Source: Actinomadura kijaniata NBRC 14229 (lineage in GTDB: Bacteria > Actinomycetota > Actinomycetes > Streptosporangiales > Streptosporangiaceae). From it: DNA of 64,000 nt. The stretch lies in the NCBI RefSeq assembly GCF_001552175.1, contig NZ_BCQR01000043.1, forward strand, positions 1 through 64,000, written 5' to 3'. A program made the position numbers and the translations under genes. Shown here in pieces: positions 55,540-63,378 of the stretch (position 1 is the first letter of the stretch; each line of letters opens with the position of its first letter). The notes beneath the pieces were generated by a model. It made no database searches. It was not told the DNA's origin and worked only from the letters and a program-made list of their open reading frames with translations.

Positions 55540-55555
55540 TGTGGCCCAGACCACA
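55540..55555. promoter_or_regulatory. Inverted repeat in the kinase/tctC divergent region
   Basis: TGTGG-CCCAGA-CCACA (5-6-5), 30 bp before tctC. A possible site for the CitB-like regulator encoded on the other side. Confidence 0.4.
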
Positions 55556-55584
55556 CACCGTAACGTTTCCCGAGGTAAGGCCGG

Positions 55585-56574
55585 ATGAGACAACCCCGAG
55601 CATGGCTGGCGGCGCTGGGAGCGGCGCTGCTGGTGACGTGCGTCCCACCCCTGGTGTCCGGCGGCGACGACCGAACGACCGGCACCGCGATCCCCGGACT
55701 GCGGGTCCTGGTGCCCAACGCCCCCGGCGGCGGCTACGACCTGACGGCCCGCACCGCCGTCAAGGCCATGGAGGAGGCGGGCCTCAGCAAGAACATCGAG
55801 GTGTTCAACCTGCCCGGCGCGGGCGGCACCGTCGGCCTCGGCCGGATCGTCGGCGAACGCGGCAACGGCCGCCTGGCCATGTCCATGGGGCTCGGCGTCG
55901 TCGGATCGGTGCACACCAACCGCTCGCCGTCCACGCTGGCCGACACCACGCCGGTCGCGCGGCTCATCGAGGAGTCCGACATCGTCGTGGTCGGCAAGAA
56001 CTCGCCGTACCGGACGATCCAGGACCTGATCAGGGCATGGAGCGCCCGGCCCCGGTCGGTCCCGGTCGGGGGCGGCTCCTCGCCGGGCGGCCCCGACCAC
56101 CTCGCGCCGATGCTGATGGCGCGGGCGGCCGGCGTCCCGCCCCGGCAGGTCAACTACGTGCCGTTCGACGGCGGCGGCGAGCTGACCGCCTCCATCCTCG
56201 GCGGCAAGGTCGGCTTCGGCATGACGGGCGTCGGCGAGACCCGCGACCAGATCGCGGCGGGCGAGCTGCGGCCGCTGGCGGTGACCGGGGCCCGGCGCGT
56301 CCCCGGCATCGACGCGCCCACCCTCAAGGAGGCCGGGCTGAACGTCGAGTTCACCAACTGGCGCGGCATCGTCGCCCCGCCCGGCCTGTCGGACCGCGAC
56401 CGCGACCGGATGGTCGCCCTCTGGACGGAGCTGCAGCGCACCGAGCAGTGGCAGAAGGCGCTGCGCGACAACGGCTGGACCCCGGCGTTCCTGCCCGGCG
56501 ACCGGTTCCGGGCGTTCATCGCCGCCGAGAACGGCCGCGTCGCGTCGGTGCTGAAGGAGTTGGGACTCGCATGA
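55585..56574 (+). CDS. tctC: Tripartite tricarboxylate transporter substrate-binding protein TctC
   Basis: A 329-residue extracytoplasmic binding protein (Bug family) that delivers citrate-like acids to TctAB. An N-terminal hydrophobic signal (RAWLAALGAALLVTCVPPLVSGG) may be a signal peptide or lipoprotein-like anchor. Mature motifs: VLVPNAPGGGYDLTAR, VFNLPGAGGTVGLGRI, VNYVPFDGGGELTASILGGKVGFGMTG. First of tctCBA. Its TGA lies inside the ATGAG that opens a dispersed repeat element, which separates it from tctB. Confidence 0.94.
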   Translation: MRQPRAWLAALGAALLVTCVPPLVSGGDDRTTGTAIPGLRVLVPNAPGGGYDLTARTAVKAMEEAGLSKNIEVFNLPGAGGTVGLGRIVGERGNGRLAMSMGLGVVGSVHTNRSPSTLADTTPVARLIEESDIVVVGKNSPYRTIQDLIRAWSARPRSVPVGGGSSPGGPDHLAPMLMARAAGVPPRQVNYVPFDGGGELTASILGGKVGFGMTGVGETRDQIAAGELRPLAVTGARRVPGIDAPTLKEAGLNVEFTNWRGIVAPPGLSDRDRDRMVALWTELQRTEQWQKALRDNGWTPAFLPGDRFRAFIAAENGRVASVLKELGLA

Positions 56575-56743
56575 GCGGGCTGGAAGGGCGCGGCGCCGTC
56601 TGGACTGACCCGCGAGCGCAGCGAGCCGATGGGCACTGCGTCCGCGCGGAACGAGCGCAGCGAGTGCAGCGGGAGCGAAGCGACCAGAGCGACGAGGGAA
56701 GACGGCGCCTTGGGGCGCCCTGGAAGCGGGCGGGAAACACGGC
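56571..56743 (+). repeat. Third copy of the dispersed hairpin element, between tctC and tctB
   Basis: It shares with 12722-12837 the start ATGAG at the upstream stop codon, the block GCGCGGCGCCGTCTGGACTG, the block GCGACCAGAGCGACGAGGGA and the hairpin GGCGCC-TTGG-GGCGCC (56704-56719). It is longer because of a middle part with two CGAGCGCAGCGAG repeats (56613-56625, 56652-56664). An open frame runs from ATG 56571 to a TGA at 56745-56747 that overlaps the tctB ATG, giving 58 residues with EGRGAVWT and ERSDQSDEGRRRLGAP. Whether this is translated is unknown. Confidence 0.75.
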
Positions 56744-57286
56744 ATGAGTGAGATGACGCACGGGCACGGGCATGAGCACGGGCACGAGCACGGGGATCGC
56801 ACGCCCGTCCGGCGGTCCGAGCTGGGGCTGTGCGCGTTCCTGCTGGTCCTCGGCGGGCTGGTGTGCGTGGACGCGCTGCGCATCCCCGACGACTTCACCC
56901 GGCGCGGCCCGGTCGGGCCCGAGGCGGTCCCGATGCTGGTCGGCGGGCTGCTGGTGCTGGTGTCGGTGCTGCTGGCGGTGGACGTGCTGCGCGGCGGCCG
57001 GGGCCAGGCCGAGGCGGGCGAGGACATCGACCCCGACACCCCCGCCGACTGGCGCACGGTGGCGATGCTGCTGGCGGCGTTCCTGGCGAACGTCGCGCTG
57101 ATCGGCCCGCTCGGCTTCCCGATCGCGATGGCGGTGCTGTTCTGGGGCTCGGTGTACGCGCTGGGCAGCCGTGACATGGTGCGCGACCCGCTGCTGGCGG
57201 CCGGGCTGTCGCTGCTGACCTGGTTCGTCTTCGACCGGCTGCTGGGCGTTCCGCTGCCCGGCGGGCCGCTGATGGGGGTGCTGTAG
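56744..57286 (+). CDS. tctB: Tripartite tricarboxylate transporter small subunit TctB
   Basis: A 180-residue membrane subunit with four helices (LGLCAFLLVLGGLVCVDAL, AVPMLVGGLLVLVSVLLAV, VAMLLAAFLANVALIGPLGF, PLLAAGLSLLTWFVF). TctB proteins normally start directly at the first helix; this one has a cytoplasmic His-rich extension, HGHGHEHGHEHG, at residues 6-17, encoded by hexanucleotide repeats. It could bind metal. ATG 56744; the ribosome binding site is weak. TctA follows after 3 bp. Confidence 0.92.
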   Translation: MSEMTHGHGHEHGHEHGDRTPVRRSELGLCAFLLVLGGLVCVDALRIPDDFTRRGPVGPEAVPMLVGGLLVLVSVLLAVDVLRGGRGQAEAGEDIDPDTPADWRTVAMLLAAFLANVALIGPLGFPIAMAVLFWGSVYALGSRDMVRDPLLAAGLSLLTWFVFDRLLGVPLPGGPLMGVL

Positions 57287-57289
57287 GGC

Positions 57290-58777
57290 ATGGACGCGTT
57301 CACCCACCTGCTGGACGGGTTCGGCACCGCCCTGACCCCGGCGCACCTGGCGTTCGCCGCGATCGGCGTAATCCTGGGCACCGCGATCGGCGTGCTGCCC
57401 GGCATCGGCCCGGCGATGGCGGTGGCGCTGCTGCTGCCGGTGACCTACGGGCTGGACTCCACGGCCGCGTTCATCATGTTCGCCGGGATCTACTACGGCG
57501 GCATGTTCGGCGGCTCCACCACCTCGATCCTGCTCAACACCCCCGGCGAGAGCGCGGCGGTGGTCACCGCGATCGAGGGCAACCCGATGGCCCGCTCCGG
57601 GCGCGGCCCGCAGGCGCTGGCCGCCGCCGCGATCGGGCACTTCGTCGGCGGCATGGTCGGCACGACGGCGCTGGTGCTGCTGGCCCCGGCGGTCGCGTCG
57701 GTCGCGGTCGACATCGGCGCCCCCGACTACTTCGCGATCATGGTGCTGGCGTTCGTCGCGGTCACCTCGGTGCTGGGCGCCTCCCGGCTGCGCGGGCTCG
57801 CCTCGCTGCTGCTCGGCCTGACCCTCGGCCTGGTCGGCCTGGACCAGATGACCGGGCAGTCGCGGCTGACGTTCGGGACGCTGCACCTCAGCGACGGCAT
57901 CGACGTGGTGCTGGTCGCGGTCGGGTTGTTCGCGGTCGGCGAGGCCCTGTGGGTCGCGGCGCACCTGCGGCACGGGGGGAGCAGCCCGATCCCGGTCGGC
58001 CGTCCCTGGCTGTCGCGGGACGACCTGCGGCGCACCTGGAAGCCGTGGCTGCGCGGCCCGCTGATCGGGTTCCCGTTCGGCGCGGTCCCGGCGGGCGGCG
58101 CGGAGATCCCCACGTTCCTGTCGTACGCGACCGAGAAGCGGCTGTCCAAGCACCGCGACGAGTTCGGCAAGGGCGCGATCGAGGGCGTGGCCGGTCCGGA
58201 GTCGACCGCCAGCGCCTCGGCCGCCGGGACGATGGTGACGATGCTGACCCTCGGCCTGCCCACCACGGCGGTCGCGGCGGTCATGCTGGCGGCGTTCCAG
58301 CAGTACGGCATCCAGCCCGGCCCGCTGCTGTTCCAGCGCGAGACCGACCTGGTGTGGGGCCTGATCGCCAGCCTGTTCGTGGGCACCGTGCTGCTGCTGC
58401 TGATCAACCTGCCGCTCGCGCCGGTCTGGGCGAAGCTGCTGCGGATCCCGCGCCCGTACCTGTACGGCGGCATCCTGTTCTTCGCCAGCGTCGGCGCCTA
58501 CGCGGTCGGCGGCGACCCCGTCGACCTGGTCGTGCTGCTGCTGATCGGGCTGCTGGGCTTCGCGATGCGGCGGTTCGGCCTGCCGGTCCTGCCGGCGATC
58601 CTCGGGGTGATCCTGGGGCCGGGCGCGGAGCTCCAGATGCGCCGCGCCCTGCAGATCAGCGACGGCAGCCTCACCGGGCTGGTCAACTCGCCGCTGGCGG
58701 TGGCCGTCTACGCCGTGGTCGCGGTGCTGCTGGCCTGGCCGCTGGCCCGCCGTCTCGTGCGGGCGGCCCGCCGCTAG
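57290..58777 (+). CDS. tctA: Tripartite tricarboxylate transporter large permease TctA
   Basis: A 495-residue permease with about eleven helices, driven by the sodium or proton gradient. The family hallmark [22 protein letters not shown] near residues 34-55 and [20 protein letters not shown] (65-84) are present, and the second repeat has [24 protein letters not shown]. Last gene of the operon, followed by a strong hairpin. Citrate is the classical substrate, but other carboxylates are possible. Confidence 0.94.
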   Translation: MDAFTHLLDGFGTALTPAHLAFAAIGVILGTAIGVLPGIGPAMAVALLLPVTYGLDSTAAFIMFAGIYYGGMFGGSTTSILLNTPGESAAVVTAIEGNPMARSGRGPQALAAAAIGHFVGGMVGTTALVLLAPAVASVAVDIGAPDYFAIMVLAFVAVTSVLGASRLRGLASLLLGLTLGLVGLDQMTGQSRLTFGTLHLSDGIDVVLVAVGLFAVGEALWVAAHLRHGGSSPIPVGRPWLSRDDLRRTWKPWLRGPLIGFPFGAVPAGGAEIPTFLSYATEKRLSKHRDEFGKGAIEGVAGPESTASASAAGTMVTMLTLGLPTTAVAAVMLAAFQQYGIQPGPLLFQRETDLVWGLIASLFVGTVLLLLINLPLAPVWAKLLRIPRPYLYGGILFFASVGAYAVGGDPVDLVVLLLIGLLGFAMRRFGLPVLPAILGVILGPGAELQMRRALQISDGSLTGLVNSPLAVAVYAVVAVLLAWPLARRLVRAARR

Positions 58778-58793
58778 GGCGGCCGGACAGGGA

Positions 58794-58824
58794 AACGGCC
58801 CCCGGCGGGATGCCGGGGGCCGTT
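58794..58824. terminator. Terminator between tctA and the LVIVD gene
   Basis: AACGGCCCCCGGC and GCCGGGGGCCGTT make a perfect 13-bp stem with loop GGGAT, followed by CTCTT. The flanking genes converge, and it may serve both. Confidence 0.85.
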
Positions 58825-58854
58825 CTCTTGGCGTGGGTCAGCCGGGTCCGACCG

Positions 58855-60279
58855 TCAGTCGAAGTAGTCCGGCTGGCTCTGCGCGTTCAGGATGTCGAGC
58901 TTGACGCGCTTGCCCTTGTCGGTCCGCTTGTCGCGGATGTCGATGACGTCCAGGCCCTTCTGGATGTCACTGGAGTAGATGTAGCCGTTGTAGTAGTACG
59001 CCGACCACGAGCCACCCAGGATCAGGTTCTTGTCGTCGAACGGGCCGCGCTCGAACCAGCCGATCTCCTTGGGCTTGCGGGAGTCGGTGAAGTCCCACAC
59101 CGAGATGCCGCCCTGGTACCAGGCCTGGACCATGATGTCCTTGCCCTTGACCGGGATCAGCGAGCCGTTGTGGGCCACGCAGTTCTCGGTGTCGGTGTTC
59201 GGCCGCGGGATCTTGTAGTAGCTGCGGAAGACCAGCTTGGCCTTGTCGCCCTTGCCCACGATGTCGTAGATGGCGTTGGCGCCCTTCTGCTGGCCGATGG
59301 TGGCGTTGCAGGTGGCCGCCGAGCCGCCGCCGAGCTCGTCGGTGAAGACGATCTTGTTGGCCTTGTTGTTGAACGTGGCCGAGTGCCAGAACGCGAAGTT
59401 CTCGTCGTCGCGCACGCTGGTGACGACGCGCGGCTTCTCCCGGTCCTCGATGTCGAACAGCACGCCGTCGCCCATGCACGCCCCGGCCATCAGGTCCTTG
59501 TCCGGGTAGGCGGTCAGGTCGTGGCAGCCGGAGGTGGCGGAGGTGCCGTTCGGCCAGGTCTGGCCGTCACCGGGGTTGCCGCCGTCCGGGAACAGCACCG
59601 GCTCCGACAGCACGGACGCCTCGGCCGGCTTCTTCAGCGGGACCTTGACGATGGAGATCAGGTCGTGCGGCGGCTGGCAGTCGGGGAACGTCGAGTTGGG
59701 CGAGTACGACGACACGTAGATGTAGGCGGTGCCGCGCTTGCCCGGGACGAGCGTGTTGGTGTGCGAGCCGCACTTGGTCTCGACGGCCTTGACGTAGCGC
59801 GGGTTGCGCACGTCGCTGATGTCGAAGATCTTGATGCCCTCCCACGCCGTCTTGTCGGTCGCGGGCTTGGGCACGGCCTGGCAGGAGTCGTCGCTCATCG
59901 AGCGGTCGGTCGACAGGAACAGCAGGTTCCCGGCGATCGACACGTCGTTCTGCGCGCCCGGGCACTGGACGACGCTGACGATCTTCGGCTTGGCGGGCCG
60001 GCTGATGTCGAAGACGGTGAAGCCGTTGTAGTTGCCCGCGAAGGCGTACTTGCCCTTGAACGCCCAGTCGGTGCCGTAGGCGTCGACGGCGCTGAACGGC
60101 CCCGGCTTGGGGATGTTCGCCAGGTGGTGCATGTTGTCGGACTTGGCGATCTCGTCCTTGCCCGGAATGTCGGCCGACGCGGCCGGCGCGGTGAGGACGG
60201 CCGCCATGGCCAGGACGACCCCCGAGAGGGTGCCCAGCAGTGTTCGGCGTCTGGTCTGGCGTCTGCGAACTGGCGCCAC
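58855..60279 (-). CDS. Secreted LVIVD-repeat beta-propeller protein
   Basis: A 474-residue exported protein. The N-terminus has an Arg-rich region and hydrophobic core (RRRTLLGTLSGVVLAMAAVL) ending ASA, a signal peptide that could be of the Tat type. The mature chain holds repeated blade motifs such as FTVFDISRPAKPKIVSVV, IKIFDISDVRNPRYVKAV, VLFDIEDREKPRVVTSV and ISVWDFTDSRKPKEIGWF, the LVIVD signature of choice-of-anchor-like propellers. Function unknown. GTG 60279 has GGAG upstream. Divergent from the DUF305 lipoprotein, a pairing that suggests a shared envelope role. Confidence 0.85.
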   Translation of the reverse strand: MAPVRRRQTRRRTLLGTLSGVVLAMAAVLTAPAASADIPGKDEIAKSDNMHHLANIPKPGPFSAVDAYGTDWAFKGKYAFAGNYNGFTVFDISRPAKPKIVSVVQCPGAQNDVSIAGNLLFLSTDRSMSDDSCQAVPKPATDKTAWEGIKIFDISDVRNPRYVKAVETKCGSHTNTLVPGKRGTAYIYVSSYSPNSTFPDCQPPHDLISIVKVPLKKPAEASVLSEPVLFPDGGNPGDGQTWPNGTSATSGCHDLTAYPDKDLMAGACMGDGVLFDIEDREKPRVVTSVRDDENFAFWHSATFNNKANKIVFTDELGGGSAATCNATIGQQKGANAIYDIVGKGDKAKLVFRSYYKIPRPNTDTENCVAHNGSLIPVKGKDIMVQAWYQGGISVWDFTDSRKPKEIGWFERGPFDDKNLILGGSWSAYYYNGYIYSSDIQKGLDVIDIRDKRTDKGKRVKLDILNAQSQPDYFD

Positions 60280-60398
60280 CCTGTCTCCTTACGTACGACC
60301 CCCGATGACATGACATTGATCAAATGGAGTATGAGGGCTGAAACGCCCCTTGCCCAGAGGTGTGGCGATCTGTGAGCTTTCCGAGACCTAGTGGTCTT

Positions 60399-60426
60399 TT
60401 GTCGGGAATGCTGGAGTGGGTACCTT
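60399..60426 (+). promoter_or_regulatory. Promoter of the DUF305 gene
   Basis: TTGTCG (60399-60404), 16-bp spacer, TACCTT (60421-60426). A small palindrome AGACC-TAGT-GGTCT (60384-60397) sits just upstream and could be an operator. Confidence 0.45.
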
Positions 60427-60456
60427 CGCGCTACCAGACCCGAGGGATGGAGTGCG

Positions 60457-61122
60457 ATGCGACACCGGATCGCCGTGACAGTGGCGACGACGCTGCTGGC
60501 CGGAGCCGTTCTCAGCGGATGCAGCGGCGATGAGAGGCCGGCCGCGAAACCCAGCGGCACCGTGTTGGTCCCCGGCAAACCGGGGGAGCCGAACCGGACC
60601 GAGCCCGCCGCCCCCGCCAAGGCGCCGGCCAAGCCGACGGCCGCGGAGATCCGCTTCGTGCAGATGATGATCCCGCACCACGAGCAGGCGCAGGCGATGT
60701 CGGTGCTGGCGCCCCAGCAGGCGTCCGACCGGCGGGTGAAGGCGCTGGCCAAGCGCATCGACGTGGCGCAGGGCGGCGAGATCGCGGCGATGCAGTCCTG
60801 GCTGCGGCGCAACAACGTCGGCACCGGGACGGGCGGGCACGGCGGGCACGGCGGGCACGGGGCCAAGCCCTCCGCCGACCCGCACGCGAACATGCCGGGC
60901 ATGGCCACGCCGCAGCAGATGGAGCAGCTGCGCGCCGCGCGCGGGGAGGCGTTCGACAAGCTCTACCTGGAGCTGATGATCACCCACCACCAGGGGGCGC
61001 TGACCATGGTCAAGGACGTGCTGGACAAGGGCCAGGACGTCGTGGTGCAGGAGCTGGCCCGCGAGGTGCAGTCGGGCCAGCTCGCCGAGATCGAACGGAT
61101 GCGCGGCCTGCAGAAGAAGTGA
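60457..61122 (+). CDS. DUF305 lipoprotein
   Basis: A 221-residue lipoprotein with signal ending LSGC (Cys at 22) and a Pro/Ala-rich spacer. The DUF305 helical domain has two HH motifs: FVQMMIPHHEQAQAMS near residue 69 and LMITHHQGALTMV near 170, separated by a GGHGGHGGHG loop. DUF305 is ferritin-like and often lies near copper or haem proteins; metal handling is likely but unproven. Its stop abuts the stop of the convergent hydrolase (TGATCA). Confidence 0.9.
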   Translation: MRHRIAVTVATTLLAGAVLSGCSGDERPAAKPSGTVLVPGKPGEPNRTEPAAPAKAPAKPTAAEIRFVQMMIPHHEQAQAMSVLAPQQASDRRVKALAKRIDVAQGGEIAAMQSWLRRNNVGTGTGGHGGHGGHGAKPSADPHANMPGMATPQQMEQLRAARGEAFDKLYLELMITHHQGALTMVKDVLDKGQDVVVQELAREVQSGQLAEIERMRGLQKK

Positions 61123-62403
61123 TCAGACCTCGCCGCGCACCATCCGGATGAGGTGGTCCAGCACCCTGCCGCCGCTGTTGCGCAGGCCGTCGTGCTCGTA
61201 CTCGCTGGTGATCCACGGGCGCAGGCCGCGCACGGCGGCGGCGGTCCGCAGCGACAGCTCGCGGTCCACGTACATGTCGTCGTGGTAGACGGCGGCGGCG
61301 ACCGGGACCTCGTTGGCGGCCAGCCGGCCGGCGTCGTAGAGGGCGGGCCAGTCGTCGCGCTCGGCCAGCAGGTGGGCGGCCTCGCGCAACGGGACCAGGT
61401 ACGGGTCCTGCTCGAACTGCCAGGGGTAGACCATCTCCCCGGTGAACGGGAACGGCGCGTCGTCCTCCAGGGAGTCGAACGCGGGGAACTCCGCCCGCAC
61501 CCGGTGCGCCGCCCACCGCGTCGCCGAGCCCTCGCCCTGCGCGTAGCACGGCTCGTGCAGGATCGCGTGGAAGGGGGCCTCGGCGTACGCGGTGTACGCC
61601 TCCACCTGCCGCAGGAACACGTCCGACGGTTCGTCGCCGTCGAACGCGCCCTCCAGCAGGTAGTGCATGCGGTGCGCGCCGTCGCTCATGCCGAGCATCA
61701 CCCCGAGCGTCTGGAACATCTCCACCGACAGCAGGCCCCCCGCGGGCAGCCGCACCTCGTTGTCGCGCAGGTGCCGGGCGATCCGCCTGACCTGCTCGAC
61801 GTCCTGCGGGTAGGCGTCGTAGAACGCGGCGTTCTTGGCGGCGACGTGCGGATAGGTGCGCCGGTAGACGTCGTCGGCGGTGGCGTCCAGACCGGGCAGC
61901 CCGCCGGTGATGAGCACCTCGCGCAGCCCCTCGGGCGCCAGCGACAGGTAGGTGACCGCGCAGAACCCGCCGAAGCTCTGCCCGAGGACGCTCCACCGGC
62001 CCTCGCCCAGCAGCGCGCGGCGGACCATCTCGGCGTCCCGGACGATCGAGTCGGCGCGGAAGTGCGCCAGGTACCCGGCCTGCCCGGCGGGGTCCATCCC
62101 GGCGAGGGTGCGGCGGTTGGCCGGGGTGGAACGGGCGGTGCCGCGCTGGTCCAGCAGCAGTACCCGGTAGTCCTCCAGGGCGCGGTCCAGCCACGAGTCG
62201 CGGCCGACCGGGCGCGGCGACCCGTAGCCGGGACCGCCCTGCAGGTACACCAGCCACGGCAGGTCGTCGCGGCCCGCCTTCCCGGCCGCGACGACCTCCC
62301 GCGCGAACACCTCGATCGTCGGCCCGTCGGGGCGGGCGTGGTCGAGGGGGACGGTGAACCGGTGGTCGGTGAGCACGGTGCCGGGCTGGCGATAGGTCGT
62401 CAT
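61123..62403 (-). CDS. Prolyl aminopeptidase-like alpha/beta hydrolase (S33)
   Basis: A 426-residue cytoplasmic hydrolase. Oxyanion-hole region LQGGPGYGSP (the family usually reads HGGPG, here QGGPG), LLLDQRGTARSTP, nucleophile S143 in GQSFGG, and a late YEHDGLRNSG carrying the His. Proline iminopeptidases remove N-terminal proline from peptides, and this longer subgroup is common in actinomycetes. ATG 62403 is the start. Lies 30 bp after the LLM gene on the same strand, so the two may be one unit. Confidence 0.9.
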   Translation of the reverse strand: MTTYRQPGTVLTDHRFTVPLDHARPDGPTIEVFAREVVAAGKAGRDDLPWLVYLQGGPGYGSPRPVGRDSWLDRALEDYRVLLLDQRGTARSTPANRRTLAGMDPAGQAGYLAHFRADSIVRDAEMVRRALLGEGRWSVLGQSFGGFCAVTYLSLAPEGLREVLITGGLPGLDATADDVYRRTYPHVAAKNAAFYDAYPQDVEQVRRIARHLRDNEVRLPAGGLLSVEMFQTLGVMLGMSDGAHRMHYLLEGAFDGDEPSDVFLRQVEAYTAYAEAPFHAILHEPCYAQGEGSATRWAAHRVRAEFPAFDSLEDDAPFPFTGEMVYPWQFEQDPYLVPLREAAHLLAERDDWPALYDAGRLAANEVPVAAAVYHDDMYVDRELSLRTAAAVRGLRPWITSEYEHDGLRNSGGRVLDHLIRMVRGEV

Positions 62404-62433
62404 GATCCGACCGTATCCGCAGCCCGGCGCGGG

Positions 62434-63303
62434 TCAGCGCCCCGCCGGAGTGATCTTCTCGACCTGGGGCAGGGCCTCGGCCAGCACCCCGGCCAGGTCC
62501 TGCCCGGGCCACTGCGAGAAGATCACGTGGTCGACGCCGCGCTCGGCGTTGCGCCCCACGATGTCGACGGCCCGGTCCACCGAGGGGGTCTCCTCGAAGT
62601 ACGTCATCGCCGTCTTCTCGATCTCGGCGTAGTCGCGGCCCTCGCGCTCGCAGTGCTCGCGCAGCACCTCCAGCTTGTGGGGCATCTCGGGGGAGTCGAA
62701 CAGGTTGCAGGCGTCGGCGTACTTCGCGACCAGCCGCAGCGTCTTCTTCTCCCCGCCGCCGCCGATCAGGATGGGCGGGTGCGGCGCCCGCAGCGCGGGC
62801 GGGGAGTTGAGGGGCCGCTCCAGCCTGTGGTGCTCGCCCTCGAACGGCGTCTCGTCGCCGCTCCACATCTGGCGGGCGATCCGCAGCGTCTCCTCCAGCC
62901 GCTCGAAGCGCTCGGCGAGCGGCGGGAACGGGATGCCGAGGCCGTGCGCCTCCTCCTCGTTCCAGGCCGCGCCGATCCCGAGCCAGGCCCGGCCGCCCGA
63001 CAGCACGTCCAGCGTCGTCACGGTCTTCACCAGCACGCCGGGGTGCCGGTAGGCGACGCCGGTGACCAGCGTGCCGAGCGTGATCCGCTCGGTGACCGCC
63101 GCCGCGTACGCCAGGGCCGTGTAGCCCTCCAGCATCGGGTCCTCGGGCGGCCCGACGATCGCGATCTGGAAGAAGTGGTCCATCACCCACAGCGAGTGCA
63201 GCCCGCCCTCGTCGGCCTCGCGGGCGATCCGCGCGAACTCCGGCCCGATCCGCTCGGGGCCGCCGGGGAAGGTGAAGCTGGGAACCTGCAGTCCGATCCG
63301 CAT
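62434..63303 (-). CDS. LLM-class F420-dependent oxidoreductase
   Basis: A 289-residue luciferase-like TIM-barrel protein. It begins MRIGLQVPSFTFPGGPE, has LGTLVTGVAYRHPGVLVKTVTTLDVLSGGRAWLGIGAAWNEEEAHGLGIPFP near the middle, typical of F420-using members in actinobacteria, and a late ILIGGGGEKKTLRLVAKYADACN. The substrate is unknown. The ATG is preceded by GGAGGAGAC. The gene is divergent from the GNAT gene. Confidence 0.92.
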   Translation of the reverse strand: MRIGLQVPSFTFPGGPERIGPEFARIAREADEGGLHSLWVMDHFFQIAIVGPPEDPMLEGYTALAYAAAVTERITLGTLVTGVAYRHPGVLVKTVTTLDVLSGGRAWLGIGAAWNEEEAHGLGIPFPPLAERFERLEETLRIARQMWSGDETPFEGEHHRLERPLNSPPALRAPHPPILIGGGGEKKTLRLVAKYADACNLFDSPEMPHKLEVLREHCEREGRDYAEIEKTAMTYFEETPSVDRAVDIVGRNAERGVDHVIFSQWPGQDLAGVLAEALPQVEKITPAGR

Positions 63304-63365
63304 GAGTCTCCTCCGCTTGGTCTCCCTACCACTCTGCGATCTGGAGCGTACTCAAGGTCAACCCC

Positions 63366-63371
63366 TAGGAT
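63366..63371 (+). promoter_or_regulatory. -10 box of leaderless GNAT gene
   Basis: TAGGAT ends 7 nt before the ATG at 63379, without a Shine-Dalgarno. Confidence 0.45.
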
Positions 63372-63378
63372 CCCTGGA

